NCBI GenBank assembly: GCA_963717215.1
Contig: CAVQVS010000006.1
Span: 372,001 to 436,000, forward strand
From: Roseiarcus sp963717215
GTDB taxonomy: Bacteria > Pseudomonadota > Alphaproteobacteria > Rhizobiales > Beijerinckiaceae
DNA length: 64,000 nucleotides
Direction: 5' to 3'
In this document: positions 1 to 8,383 of the stretch, piece after piece
Numbering within the stretch: position 1 is the stretch's first letter
Layout: every line of letters begins with the position of its first letter
The notes under the pieces: model-generated
The model's database searches: none
What the model was told of the DNA's origin: nothing
Seen by the model: the letters and a program-made list of their open reading frames with translations, nothing else
Position numbers and translations under genes: made by a program

Positions 1-2
1 GT

Positions 3-557
3 GAGCTCGCGAAGGAGGACGCGCCTTCAATCAGCGCGAGCGACTTCCCGCGCGCGGCTTCCGAAGAGGCGACCGCCAAACTCGCCGCCGGCGGGCTCAA
101 CACGTCGATCGTTCGCCTGCCCCAGGTTCACGACCCCGAGCGACAGGGGCTTATTTCCCCATGGATCGCGATCGCCCGAGGAAAGGGGATGATCGCCTAT
201 GTCGGAGAGGGCCGGAACCGCTGGCCCGCCGCGCACATCTCCGATGTCGCTCGCCTCTACAGGCTCGCGATCGAAAAGTCCGAGCGGGGCGCGATCTATA
301 ACGCGGTCGGGGAGGAAGGCGTGCCCGCGCGCGATATCGCAGAAACCATTGGCCGACGCCTGAAGATGCCAGTCAAATCGATCAGTCCCGAGGAGGCGGG
401 AGCCTATTTCGGCTGGCTTGCCCATTTGGCCGCGCGCGACATGCCTGCCTCAAGCGAGCAAACGCAGAAGAAGCTCGGATGGCGGCCGACGGGACCCGGG
501 CTGATCGCCGATCTCGAACGCTTGCCGATCTCCCCGAACGGAAGCCCGAGCTGGTAG
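3..557 (+). CDS. SDR-family NAD(P)-dependent epimerase/reductase, C-terminal part (runs off left edge)
   Basis: The frame is open from the first bases of the window to a TAG, so the N-terminus with the NAD-binding glycine motif and YxxxK site lies outside. The visible 184 residues match the C-terminal half of extended/atypical SDR proteins of the sugar-nucleotide epimerase type: a 'TSIVRLPQVHDP' segment, then 'WPAAHISDVARLYRLAIEK' (the usual 'hv.Dva' helix), 'IYNAVGEEGVPARDIAETIG' and a final 'KKLGWRPTGPGLIADLE'. Family members are soluble oxidoreductases or NAD(P)H-binding proteins of unclear substrate. The internal ATG at 189 lies inside the conserved domain and is not the start. Substrate cannot be told from this fragment. 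Confidence 0.8.
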   Translation, partial: ELAKEDAPSISASDFPRAASEEATAKLAAGGLNTSIVRLPQVHDPERQGLISPWIAIARGKGMIAYVGEGRNRWPAAHISDVARLYRLAIEKSERGAIYNAVGEEGVPARDIAETIGRRLKMPVKSISPEEAGAYFGWLAHLAARDMPASSEQTQKKLGWRPTGPGLIADLERLPISPNGSPSW

Positions 558-658
558 CGCTACAAGTTCTCGCGAGCCGCCGCATCCTGGTCTTTCGACT
601 CGACGCCGATTTGTGCGATAAGTCGGCTAGCGATTGAGCTGCGCGAGGAGGAAATCCA

Positions 659-1138
659 ATGATTCGGTCGAGTTTGGTCAAGAGCGCCTGCGTGGCGATC
701 GCATTTCTAGGTTTGAGTGCGCTGCAGGCCGGCGCGATCGAATTGCAAGGTTCCAACCCGTCGGCGCAGCTGAGCGAGGGCATGATCTCGAAAGCCTATA
801 TCGCGCATCGCGGCGTGACTGCCGTCGGGCCGCGCGGCGGCGTCTATCATCGCGGCGGAACCGCCGTCGGCGGCTATCGTGGCGGCGCATACCGGGGTGG
901 GGTCTATCGCGGCGGCGTCTATCGCGGCGCAGGAGTCTACCGAGGCGGATATGGCGGCTGGGCGCGGCCTGGCTGGTATCGCTGGGGTCCGGGCGGCGCG
1001 ATCGCGGCGGGCGCTGCGCTCGGCGTCTTGGCCACCGGCGCAGCCGTCGCCTACGCGGGCCAGCCGCCCGCGCCGGGACTGTGCTGGTATTATACCGACC
1101 CGAGCTATCGGCAGGGGTTCTGGGACGCCTGCCAGTAG
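659..1138 (+). CDS. Secreted glycine/tyrosine/arginine-repeat protein (YRGG repeats), copy 1
   Basis: A 159-residue protein with a clear Sec signal peptide (basic start, hydrophobic stretch, cleavage near 'LQAGA-IE'). A short acidic segment is followed by about ten (Y/H)RGG(V/A/T) repeats (roughly residues 55-105), a Gly/Ala-rich hydrophobic stretch 'GGAIAAGAALGVLATGAAVA' and a C-terminal module ending 'GLCWYYTDPSYRQGFWDACQ' with two cysteines. A strong ribosome site GGAGGAAA precedes the ATG. A second gene with the same architecture follows at 1354. Glycine-rich repeats of this sort occur in exported proteins of Hyphomicrobiales, function unknown. The hydrophobic segment could be a membrane anchor, leaving the repeat outside the cytoplasm (inference). 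Confidence 0.8.
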   Translation: MIRSSLVKSACVAIAFLGLSALQAGAIELQGSNPSAQLSEGMISKAYIAHRGVTAVGPRGGVYHRGGTAVGGYRGGAYRGGVYRGGVYRGAGVYRGGYGGWARPGWYRWGPGGAIAAGAALGVLATGAAVAYAGQPPAPGLCWYYTDPSYRQGFWDACQ

Positions 1139-1174
1139 GAATTTGAGCTTGAGCTTCAGCGTCCACCGTACATC

Positions 1175-1209
1175 GGCCGCCCGTTCGCTACCCAAGCGAG
1201 CGGACGGCC
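1175..1209 (+). terminator. Long hairpin after YRGG copy 1
   Basis: Arms 1175-1189 and 1195-1209 pair over 15 positions with one mismatch and one G-U, loop of five. No T run follows, so it may be a weak terminator or an mRNA-stabilising hairpin. Confidence 0.4.
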
Positions 1210-1353
1210 AATGGCGTTGCGTGAGGCGCGTCCGGCTCTTGGAAAGCCGTCGCGGCTGACATAGGGTATGGGGGGTCAGGTCGAGCGACTCTGCGGATCC
1301 TGGAATCCTCAATCCGCGATCGGCTCACCCCACGATGACGAGGGAGGAAACCC

Positions 1354-1986
1354 ATGCGTTGGACGCATCTAGCCAGAAACGTGTGTCTTGGCGTTTCGCT
1401 TCTTTGTCTCGCATTGCCGGAGGCTGAGGCCCTCGAGATCTTTGCTTCCCCGGGCGTTGCAACCCACATGGACGACGGCCTCATCACTCAAGTGAGGGCC
1501 GGTCGTGGGGGCGGCGGCATGCACCGCGGCGGTGGCGGTATGCATCGCGGAGGCGGCGGAATGCATCGCGGCGGTGGCGCGTATCGCGGCGGTGGCGGAG
1601 TGCACCGCGGCGGCGGGGCGTATCGTGGCGGCGGCGCCTACCGCGGGGGAGCCCATCGCGGCGGCGCCTATCGTGGCGGGACAGCCTACCGCGGCGGCGC
1701 TTATCGTGGCGGCGCTTACCGTGGCGGGGCGGCCTACAGAGGCGGCGCTTATCGTGGCGCGACTTATCGTGGAGGCGTGTATCGCGGCGGCGCCTACCGT
1801 TATGGAGGTTGGAGCCGTCCCGGGTATGGCTGGGCGCCTGGCGGCGCCATCGCGGCCGGTGCGGCGCTCGGCTTCGTCAGCGCGGCAGCGGCGGCGTCTT
1901 GGGCGGGCGCCGCTCCAGGGCCGGGCCTCTGCTGGTACTACACCGACCCGAGCCGCCGGCAGGGCTTCTGGGACGCCTGCCAGTAA
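1354..1986 (+). CDS. Secreted glycine-rich (Y/H)RGG repeat protein, copy 2
   Basis: A 210-residue paralogue of the gene at 659. Signal peptide 'LCLALPEAEA', a short linker containing 'MDDGLITQVRAG', then a run of 20-odd repeats beginning as MHRGGGG units and passing into YRGGA/AYRGG units (about residues 50-150), the same hydrophobic 'GGAIAAGAALG' stretch and the same C-terminal 'GLCWYYTDPSRRQGFWDACQ' ending. The ATG is preceded by GAGGGAGGAAACCC. The longer repeat compared with copy 1 implies repeat expansion by slippage or unequal crossing over. Spacing of 215 bp with a hairpin between suggests separate transcripts. Possible envelope, adhesive or matrix role; nothing in the sequence proves it. 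Confidence 0.8.
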   Translation: MRWTHLARNVCLGVSLLCLALPEAEALEIFASPGVATHMDDGLITQVRAGRGGGGMHRGGGGMHRGGGGMHRGGGAYRGGGGVHRGGGAYRGGGAYRGGAHRGGAYRGGTAYRGGAYRGGAYRGGAAYRGGAYRGATYRGGVYRGGAYRYGGWSRPGYGWAPGGAIAAGAALGFVSAAAAASWAGAAPGPGLCWYYTDPSRRQGFWDACQ

Positions 1987-2408
1987 GTCGCCAGAGCGGA
2001 CCGGCTTGGCCTTGCGCGAACGAGGCCGCCGGTCTTGAGAGCGCAGTCAACACGAGGCGCTGCCGTTTCCAACGGTCGCTCGACCGCCGCGCGATCGCCA
2101 GTGGGGCCGGCGCGACCTCTGGGCTGCCGCCGACCAATCGATCATCACAGCCAATTTTACATAATATAAAAGTCTATTATCAACCTTATCGTCGATCTGT
2201 CTGAAGGCTCTGCCTTGCGCAAGAACCCTCGCCCCTCGCGAGAGGCGAGGTGGATCGTTAACTGCGCCCCATCTCTTTGAAAAGTCTCGCTTCGGACTCG
2301 CTAATCGCGCCCCGCGCCATCGCCTTCGTTCCCGTCTCAGCGAAAGGCTGGACAGCATCGCTGATCCCGCACAAGGTCGCTTCCTCGCTTCCCTTCGGGC
2401 GCCCGTCC
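1987..2408. other. Intergenic region between YRGG copy 2 and the acyl-CoA dehydrogenase
   Basis: Holds a hairpin just after the YRGG gene (arms 1999-2011 and 2024-2034, two-base bulge; possible terminator), an AT-rich patch around 2153-2190 unusual for this GC-rich DNA and likely to carry the promoter of the next gene, and a second hairpin (2227-2233 with 2244-2250). No convincing gene. Confidence 0.5.
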
Positions 2409-3581
2409 ATGATCCCCAACACGCCTCGTCCCTTCGACTTCGATCTCGGCGAGAGCGCCTCGATGATCCGTGACAGCGCCAGGGCCTTCGCCGAAAACGA
2501 AATCGCTCCGCGCGCCGCGCAAATCGATCGCGACAACACGTTTCCGCGCGACCTGTGGCCGAGGATGGGAGAACTAGGATTGCACGGCGTCACCGCGCCG
2601 GAGGAATACGGCGGCCTGGGCTTCGGCTACCTCGCACATTGTGTGGCAATGGAGGAAGTGTCGCGCGCCTCGGGATCGGTCGGACTGTCATACGGGGCGC
2701 ATTCGAACCTGTGCATCAACCAGATCGTGCGCAACGGCAATGACGAGCAGAAAGCGCGCTATCTCCCCAAGCTCATTTCCGGCGAGCACGTGGGGGCGCT
2801 CGCGATGTCGGAGCCGAACGCAGGCTCCGACGTGGTGTCGATGACCACGCGCGCGGCACGCAAAGGCGACCGTTTCGTGCTCAATGGCTCAAAAATGTGG
2901 ATCACCAACGGTCCCGTTGCCGAGACCTTCGTCATCTACGCCAAGACCGATCTTGCCGCCGGCTCGCGCGGCATCACCGCTTTCATCGTCGAGCGCGGCA
3001 TGAAGGGCTTTTCGCAAGGGATGAAGCTCGACAAGCTCGGCATGCGCGGCTCCGACACCGCCGAGCTCATCTTCACCGACTGCGAGGTGCCGGCGGAGAA
3101 CGTGCTCGGCAAGGTCGGGAAGGGCGTCAACGTGCTAATGAGCGGCCTCGACTACGAGCGCGTGGTGTTGGCTGCCGGACCGCTCGGCCTCATGCAGGCC
3201 GCGCTCGACGTCGTCCTTCCTTATGTCCATGCGCGCAAGCAGTTCGGCCAGGCGATTGGGACGTTCCAGCTGGTGCAGGGCAAGCTCGCCGATATGTACG
3301 TGACAATGAATGCGGCGAAAGCTTACGTCTACGCCGTCGCCAAGGCCTGCGACCGCGGCCAGACGACCCGCGAGGATGCGGCGGGCGCGATCCTCTATGC
3401 CGCCGAGCGCGCGACCCAGGTCGCGCTCGACGCAATCCAAACCTTGGGCGGAAGCGGCTACACCAACGACTATCCGCTCGGGCGCCTACTGCGCGACGCC
3501 AAGCTTTACGAGATCGGCGCCGGCACGAGCGAAATCCGCCGTATGCTGATCGGACGCGAGCTGTTCGAAAAGAGCGCTTGA
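2409..3581 (+). CDS. ivd: Isovaleryl-CoA dehydrogenase (acyl-CoA dehydrogenase family)
   Basis: 390 residues, the usual length for this FAD enzyme, which oxidises isovaleryl-CoA to 3-methylcrotonyl-CoA in leucine catabolism and passes electrons to ETF. The ATG at 2409 ('MIPNTPRPF') is preferred over the upstream in-frame ATG at 2277, whose extra 44 residues are not family-like. Seen: N-terminal helical domain with 'GLHGVTAPEEYGGLGFGY', the FAD/substrate strand 'LAMSEPNAGSDVVSM', 'WITNGPVAETFVIYAKT', the 'GLDYERVVLAAGPLG' segment whose Glu is at the catalytic-base position of isovaleryl-CoA dehydrogenases, and the C-terminal 'IQTLGGSGYTNDYPLGRLLRD'. No methylcrotonyl-CoA carboxylase genes are adjacent, so a related short branched-chain acyl-CoA specificity remains possible. 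Confidence 0.85.
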   Translation: MIPNTPRPFDFDLGESASMIRDSARAFAENEIAPRAAQIDRDNTFPRDLWPRMGELGLHGVTAPEEYGGLGFGYLAHCVAMEEVSRASGSVGLSYGAHSNLCINQIVRNGNDEQKARYLPKLISGEHVGALAMSEPNAGSDVVSMTTRAARKGDRFVLNGSKMWITNGPVAETFVIYAKTDLAAGSRGITAFIVERGMKGFSQGMKLDKLGMRGSDTAELIFTDCEVPAENVLGKVGKGVNVLMSGLDYERVVLAAGPLGLMQAALDVVLPYVHARKQFGQAIGTFQLVQGKLADMYVTMNAAKAYVYAVAKACDRGQTTREDAAGAILYAAERATQVALDAIQTLGGSGYTNDYPLGRLLRDAKLYEIGAGTSEIRRMLIGRELFEKSA

Positions 3582-3594
3582 GTTAAGGCGCGCG

Positions 3595-4689
3595 CTACGA
3601 CGCCGGCAAACTGGCCCCAGTCTCGGAATCGAAAAGATGCATGTGCTCCGGGTCGAGGAGGAACGGCCTCTTCTCACCGATGCGTGAATCGTCTGAAGCG
3701 CTCACCCTGGCGACGATCCTGTGCGGTCCGGCCGAAGCATCGACCAACGTCTCATGCCCGAGATGTTGCAGGACATCGATGGAAAGAAGCGGGGCGTCCT
3801 GAGAATCCATATTCCGCGGAACGGGACGCAAAGCTTCCGGCCGCAAGCCGAGCACCACCTTGGGCTTTTGATAGGCGCCCAACGCTCCACGCAGCCGGTC
3901 TGGAGTCGCGATCGCGAAGCCGTTCTCCGGATCGATCAGTTTCGAGCCATCGATCGCAAGCTCCAGGAAATTCATCGCAGGCGAGCCGATGAAGCCGGCG
4001 ACGAACGTGTTCGCTGGCTTGTTGTAGACTTCAAGCGGGGATGCGGCCTGCTAAATCAGACCGTCTTTCATCACGACAACAGTGTCGCCCATGGTCATCG
4101 CTTCGGACTGGTCGTGCGTGACATACACCGTCGTCACACCGATCTCATGGTGCATCTTGGTCAGGAAACTCCGCGCTTCGATCCGCAGCTTGGCGTCAAG
4201 ATTCGAAAGCGGCTCGTCCATGAGGAAGACGCCGGGACGCCGCACAAGCGCGCGAGCAAGCGCGACGCGCTGCCGCTGTCCGCCCGAAAGAGCCTTCGGC
4301 AGTCGGTCAAGCAACGAATCGATCCGCAGCCGATCGGCGACGCTTCGAACCTGCGTGTCGATTTCGCTTCTTCCTTGGCGCCTGATCCTCATGCCGAAGG
4401 CGATGTTCTCGAACACCGTCATATGAGGAAACAGCGCATAGGACTGGAAGACCATGGCGATGTCGCGGGCTTTCGGAGGCACGTCGGTCACATCGCGGCC
4501 GCCAATCAGCAATTGACCGCCCGAAATAGTCTCGAGCCCCGCGATCATGTTGAGGGTCGTTGTCTTGCCGCACCCTGACGGACCGACGAGCACCACAAAC
4601 GAGCCGTTTGCGATTTCGAGATTGAGCCGCGGGATGACCACGTGCGAGCCGAAGCGCTTCTCGATGTCGATCAAGGAAACATTGGCCAA
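3595..4689 (-). pseudogene. ABC transporter ATPase of the UgpC/MsmK (CUT1) type, interrupted by an in-frame TAG
   Basis: Reading from a TTG at 4689 (ribosome site AAGGAAAGG), the first 212 residues are a full nucleotide-binding domain: Walker A 'GPSGCGKTTTLNMIAG', Q-loop 'FQSYALFPHM', signature 'LSGGQRQRVALARAL', Walker B 'GVFLMDEPLSNLDAKLR', H-loop 'VYVTHDQSEAMTMGD'. The frame then hits TAG at 4051-4053 after 'KDGLI' and continues, same frame, with 'QAASPLEVYNKPANTFVAG' and the C-terminal regulatory (OB/TOBE) domain to 3595. Homologues read 'Q-Q-x-G-T-P' here, so CAG to TAG is the simplest lesion. Total length (364 codons) is normal. Last gene of the sugar transporter operon, 15 bp after the permease. 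It may be a pseudogene, a sequencing error, or tolerated because the truncated NBD could still bind ATP. Confidence 0.85.
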
Positions 4690-4704
4690 CGGCGCCCCTT
4701 TCCT

Positions 4705-5580
4705 TCAGCCCTTTACCGAGCCAACAAAATTGCCGCTGGAAATCCAGCGATAGGCAAAAAGGAACAGGATCACGATTGGGATCTGCGAGATGACCAGACC
4801 CGCCGAGGGCAGATTGAACGCGGAGATGTAGCGGTCGCTGTTGAGCTTGAGCATGCCAACCGTGACGGGGAAGATCAACTCGCTATTGAGGAACACGAGC
4901 GCGAACACGAATTCCTTCCAGATCGCGATGAAGTTCAACGTGTAGCCCACGACGATGCCTGGGACCGCGAGCGGCAGGATGACCTTGGTGAAGATCTGGA
5001 AGTCCGTCGCGCCTTCGATCTGGGCCGCCTTCTCGATGTCGCGCGGGATCGTCGTCATAAAGCCGCGCAGGATCAAGATCTGGGAAGGCATGCCGTAAAC
5101 GCCATGAACGATGATCAGGCCGATGCGGGTGTCGAACAGATGCAGCCAGCGCAGCATGTCGTAGAGAGGAATGAGAACCGTCTGCTGCGGCAGCATCAGC
5201 CCCGTCAGCAGCAACGCGAATACATATCGCTTGCCTGGAGGCTCGAACCGGCTCAGCGCGAACGCCGGAACGATAGCGAGACCCACCGCCAGCGCCGAGC
5301 CTAAGACAGCGTAGAGCAGGCTGTTTTGCATGAGCACGCCAAAATGGAGTCCCTGCCAAACCTTCACATAAGGCTCGAGGGTCGGCGCGATTGGCAGCGC
5401 GAATGGACCGTTGAGGAACTCTTTGTTGGGCTTGATCGACGTGATCACCATGAGCGCCAGCGGGCCGATCCAGATGGCCGCGAGGATGAGCGCCAGGATC
5501 GTCGCGAATATCTTGGGCGCCGCGTAGCGGAGGCGGACGAGCGTTCGTCCCGAAGGGGCCGCGAGTGCGGGACTAGACAT
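4705..5580 (-). CDS. Sugar ABC transporter permease, MalG type (CUT1)
   Basis: 291 residues with about six membrane segments and the MalG-type EAA loop near 'DIEKAAQIEGATDFQIFTKV', which docks to the ATPase. Start at 5580 ('MSSPALAAPSGRT') is chosen because it overlaps the end of the upstream permease by 8 bp, giving translational coupling. An in-frame upstream ATG at 5667 would overlap the neighbour by 95 bp and adds a non-family Arg/Ser/Cys-rich tail. Forms the inner-membrane channel with the 5573-6496 product. Confidence 0.88.
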   Translation of the reverse strand: MSSPALAAPSGRTLVRLRYAAPKIFATILALILAAIWIGPLALMVITSIKPNKEFLNGPFALPIAPTLEPYVKVWQGLHFGVLMQNSLLYAVLGSALAVGLAIVPAFALSRFEPPGKRYVFALLLTGLMLPQQTVLIPLYDMLRWLHLFDTRIGLIIVHGVYGMPSQILILRGFMTTIPRDIEKAAQIEGATDFQIFTKVILPLAVPGIVVGYTLNFIAIWKEFVFALVFLNSELIFPVTVGMLKLNSDRYISAFNLPSAGLVISQIPIVILFLFAYRWISSGNFVGSVKG

Positions 5581-6496
5581 CGAAGGCGCCCCTGAAAACC
5601 TTGCCGAGGAGCAAAGCCGCGACAGCGATCGACAGCACGAGAATGGCGACGCTGACCGTCGCGCCATAGCCGAAGCGAGAGTTCCAGAAGCTCTCGAGAT
5701 AGACGAGGTAACCCAGAACGTTGGTGCGCCCGAATGGCGCTCCCTTCGTCATCACCGCGATGAGATCGAACGCCTTCAACAACTCAAAAAGCGTCAGCAT
5801 GACGACCACGGCGGTTACGGGACGAAGCTGCGGCAACGCGACGCGCAGCATCATGCGCAAATGCCCAGCGCCCTCGATCCTCGCCGCGTCGAAAGTCTCC
5901 TTTGGCACGTCGCCGATCCCGGCGAAATAGAAGATCATCGGCAGTCCGGTGAACGCCCACCCGCCGACGACCGCGAGCGTATAGATGGCGATGCGATAGT
6001 CGCCGAACCACTCGCGGACCAGAAACCCGAGGCCGAGAGCGCGCAATACGCTGTCGAAGGCACCAAAAATCGGGTTCAGGATCAGGAGGAACATCAGTCC
6101 GACCGCGACGAGCGACATCGTCACCGGAAAGAAAATGGCCGTCCGCAGAAGGGTGGGGAAATAGACCGCGCGCGCACGCATCGCGTAGGCAATGAGAAAT
6201 CCGAGAACGACCGGGAAGGCCAGCGAGACCGCGAGCCACTTCAGATTGTTTTCAAGCGCGATATAGAAATATTTGTCACCGAGCATGTAGGAATAATTGG
6301 CGAATCCGACGAACTTCTTGACTGGCGTCATGCCGTTCCATTCGAAGAAGCTCAAATAGATCGTGTAGAGGATCGGATAGCCGATAAAGCAGAGGAAAAG
6401 GACGACCGGCAGGACCAGCCCGAAAAGCGTAACGAACACGTGCTGGCGCGCAAAGGCGACGAAGGACGTTCGTTCGTCGCTCATCCGCGAAGCCAT
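5573..6496 (-). CDS. Sugar ABC transporter permease, MalF/UgpA type (CUT1)
   Basis: 307 residues, several hydrophobic segments starting at 'VFVTLFGLVLPVVLFLCFIG', and an EAA-like loop around 'KETFDAARIEGAGHLRMMLR'. Second gene of the transporter operon: it follows the binding protein after a 169-bp gap containing hairpins and overlaps the next permease. GAGGGG precedes the ATG at 6496; 'MSDERTS' at 6484 is an alternative start. Substrate not determinable; the family carries disaccharides, glycosides, polyols or glycerol-3-phosphate. Confidence 0.88.
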   Translation of the reverse strand: MASRMSDERTSFVAFARQHVFVTLFGLVLPVVLFLCFIGYPILYTIYLSFFEWNGMTPVKKFVGFANYSYMLGDKYFYIALENNLKWLAVSLAFPVVLGFLIAYAMRARAVYFPTLLRTAIFFPVTMSLVAVGLMFLLILNPIFGAFDSVLRALGLGFLVREWFGDYRIAIYTLAVVGGWAFTGLPMIFYFAGIGDVPKETFDAARIEGAGHLRMMLRVALPQLRPVTAVVVMLTLFELLKAFDLIAVMTKGAPFGRTNVLGYLVYLESFWNSRFGYGATVSVAILVLSIAVAALLLGKVFRGAFDV

Positions 6497-6578
6497 GGCG
6501 ACGCCCCTCGTCGTGAAGAGCGAGGTCGGCTCGCAAACAGGCCAGCCTCGCTTTCCGCTGCAGATCCTCTCAAGCGCG

Positions 6579-6628
6579 CCTTCCCGTGAAGGATCGCGCC
6601 TTCTTACCTTGCGGAGCCACCCGGCTCC
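6579..6628 (-). promoter_or_regulatory. Two hairpins in the gap between binding protein and permease genes
   Basis: A perfect 6-bp stem with a 4-nt loop (6613-6618/6623-6628) and a second 5-bp stem (6579-6583/6588-6592), neither followed by a T run. In such operons, intergenic hairpins commonly stabilise the binding-protein mRNA so that this subunit is made in excess; this role is inference. Confidence 0.4.
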
Positions 6629-6665
6629 GAGCGTGTTCGGAATTCAGGAACTCCGAGCGATCGGT

Positions 6666-7970
6666 CTAGATCTTGCCCCGGACGCGCTGAGCCTCGGTCT
6701 CCGTAGCCTGCATGGCTTCCTCAGGCGAGATTGCGCCGGCCAGCACGCCCTGGAGGCCGTCGAGGAAGCGGTCCGAAATGGCGGGCGGCGTCCCATGGTC
6801 GACATGCATGAATGTGTAGGATCCGGCGTCGGACATCGCCTTGCCCAAACGCTGTTCCATCGGCGACAGATGGGAGAGGTCCGTCGATGCGTTCGAAGCG
6901 TACGGCTTGTCGATCTCGAGCTTCATCGCCGAAGCTTCCGGAGAGACCATCCAGTTCACGAACTCGGCGGCTGCGTCCTTGTTCTTGCTCGCCGCATGGA
7001 TCATCACGGTATCCTCGTCGTAGATCGACATCACCGGCTTTTTGTCGCTCATCGCCGGAAATGGGAACCAGTCGATCGGCTCGGCGCAGCATTGCGCTTT
7101 ATCTCCGCGGAAGCTGCCGAGAATGAATGAACCCTTGTACCAGTAGAGCGCCTTGCCCTGCGCCCAGGGAACCTGCGCCGGGGCGAAGTCGATCGAGTTG
7201 AAATTCTCGATGAACATGCCGTCGTCGGCGAGCTTCTTCATCATCGCGGTAATGTCGACGGCGCGCGGATCGGTCCAGGGAATCTTGTTGTCGATCAGGC
7301 CCTGATAGGCGTCGAGGCCGTATTTGTTGACCATCATGGCCGACCACATGAACTGCGCCGGCCACTTCTTCTGGTTGGACAGCATGAATGGCGCGATGCC
7401 GGCCGCCTTGGCCTTGGCTGCGTTGGCCATCATCTCGTCCCAGGTTGTAGGAACGGTGAGGCCGAGCTTGTCGTGAAGGTCTTTGCGATACCAGACGACT
7501 GAAGCGCCGAGCTCGGTCGGAACGAAAAACGGCTTGCCGTCGAATTTTGCCAGCGAAACGCTCGCCGTGTTGAGCGACTTGTCCCAGCCATATTTCTTGT
7601 AATAATCGCTAAGATCGGCCGCGAAACCGCCCTTGACGATCTCGCCGGCGCGGCCCCCTTCCCACGAATAAAAGATGTCTGGCGGGTCGCTCGAGCTGAT
7701 TTCGATCGTCTGTTTCGTCTTATAGGTCTCGCCGTCCACGCTGGCGCCGGTCACATGGATGCGGTCGCCGTTTTTCTTGTTCCATTCGTCGATCAGGTAG
7801 TTGGCATAGGTTTCCGACGTCGGCCATGCGGCGCGGTAGAAATAGTTGAGCTCGATCGGCGCCGCGTGGGCTGGGGTAAGGCCGATGGCGGTCGTCGCTG
7901 CTCCCGCCCCGACGAATGCGGTCGAGCGCAGAAAGCGGCGTCGCGTCAGGCGGTCCATGGACGTTGGCAT
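6666..7970 (-). CDS. Extracellular sugar-binding protein of an ABC transporter, Tat-exported
   Basis: 434 residues, family 1 extracellular solute-binding protein. The N-terminus has a twin-arginine signal (RRRFLRS, hydrophobic 'TAFVGAGAATTAIGLTPAHA'), so it is probably exported folded. Family-like stretches include 'TVPTTWDEMMANAAKAKAAG', 'PFMLSNQKKWPAQFMWSAMM' and 'ASKNKDAAAEFVNWMVSPEA'. Ideal ribosome site AAGGAGGAGACAGCA before the ATG. First gene of the operon with two permeases and the ATPase; divergent from the AraC regulator at 8384. The ligand is likely a sugar or polyol, unproven. Confidence 0.88.
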   Translation of the reverse strand: MPTSMDRLTRRRFLRSTAFVGAGAATTAIGLTPAHAAPIELNYFYRAAWPTSETYANYLIDEWNKKNGDRIHVTGASVDGETYKTKQTIEISSSDPPDIFYSWEGGRAGEIVKGGFAADLSDYYKKYGWDKSLNTASVSLAKFDGKPFFVPTELGASVVWYRKDLHDKLGLTVPTTWDEMMANAAKAKAAGIAPFMLSNQKKWPAQFMWSAMMVNKYGLDAYQGLIDNKIPWTDPRAVDITAMMKKLADDGMFIENFNSIDFAPAQVPWAQGKALYWYKGSFILGSFRGDKAQCCAEPIDWFPFPAMSDKKPVMSIYDEDTVMIHAASKNKDAAAEFVNWMVSPEASAMKLEIDKPYASNASTDLSHLSPMEQRLGKAMSDAGSYTFMHVDHGTPPAISDRFLDGLQGVLAGAISPEEAMQATETEAQRVRGKI

Positions 7971-8383
7971 TGCTGTCTCCTCCTTGAATCTGGCGTCGCG
8001 AGTTTTTTGGCGGAAGTTCGAGCCGGCGCGGGTGAAGGCGTGAAACTCACCCGGCGCTGCAACCGCTTCGCCTATCGCGTTTAATTAAAGCCAGGTTACT
8101 GTCATCCCGTCGGCGGGTACTGTCAAGCAACGCCTAATCCATTGTCGAGAGCGGCGGTTGGGCCGGAAATGCCGCCGCCAGTTGCATTGATTTGCATTGG
8201 AACAACCGCTGCATCGCTCCGCCGGCCGTGAAGTTGGTCAATTCCTAACCCGCCCTAACCGCATCTCACTGGGACCATCATTCGCGATCGACTAGCGTCA
8301 ATCCTGCGAAAAGTCCGCCAAGCGGCGCCTTCGAGCGGAGGGCGCGCAGAAAAGAGTTCGCTCGCTCGCAACGGGAATCGAGC
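7971..8383. other. Divergent control region between sugar transporter operon and AraC gene
   Basis: 413 bp without a gene, containing the strong ribosome site of the binding protein, an AT-rich TTTAATTAAA at 8080-8089, and the TACTGTCA direct repeat described separately. No promoter could be assigned firmly on either strand. Confidence 0.5.
8095..8128. promoter_or_regulatory. Direct repeat TACTGTCA x2 phased by 21 bp, candidate AraC-type operator
   Basis: TACTGTCA occurs at 8097-8104 and 8118-8125, each preceded by GG plus one base, so repeat starts are exactly 21 bp (two helical turns) apart. AraC-family activators typically bind such same-face direct half-sites. It lies about 125 bp upstream of the binding-protein start and about 260 bp upstream of the AraC gene. 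Confidence 0.5.

Noticed and set aside
1505..2038. Ala-rich 177-codon frame inside YRGG copy 2
   Set aside because: Out-of-frame reading of the glycine-rich repeat DNA; it has no signal peptide or ribosome site and does not match the paralogue at 659.
1175..2050. CRISPR-like repeats in the YRGG genes
   Set aside because: The periodicity is 12-18 bp, in frame, codes for protein and has no spacers of regular length.
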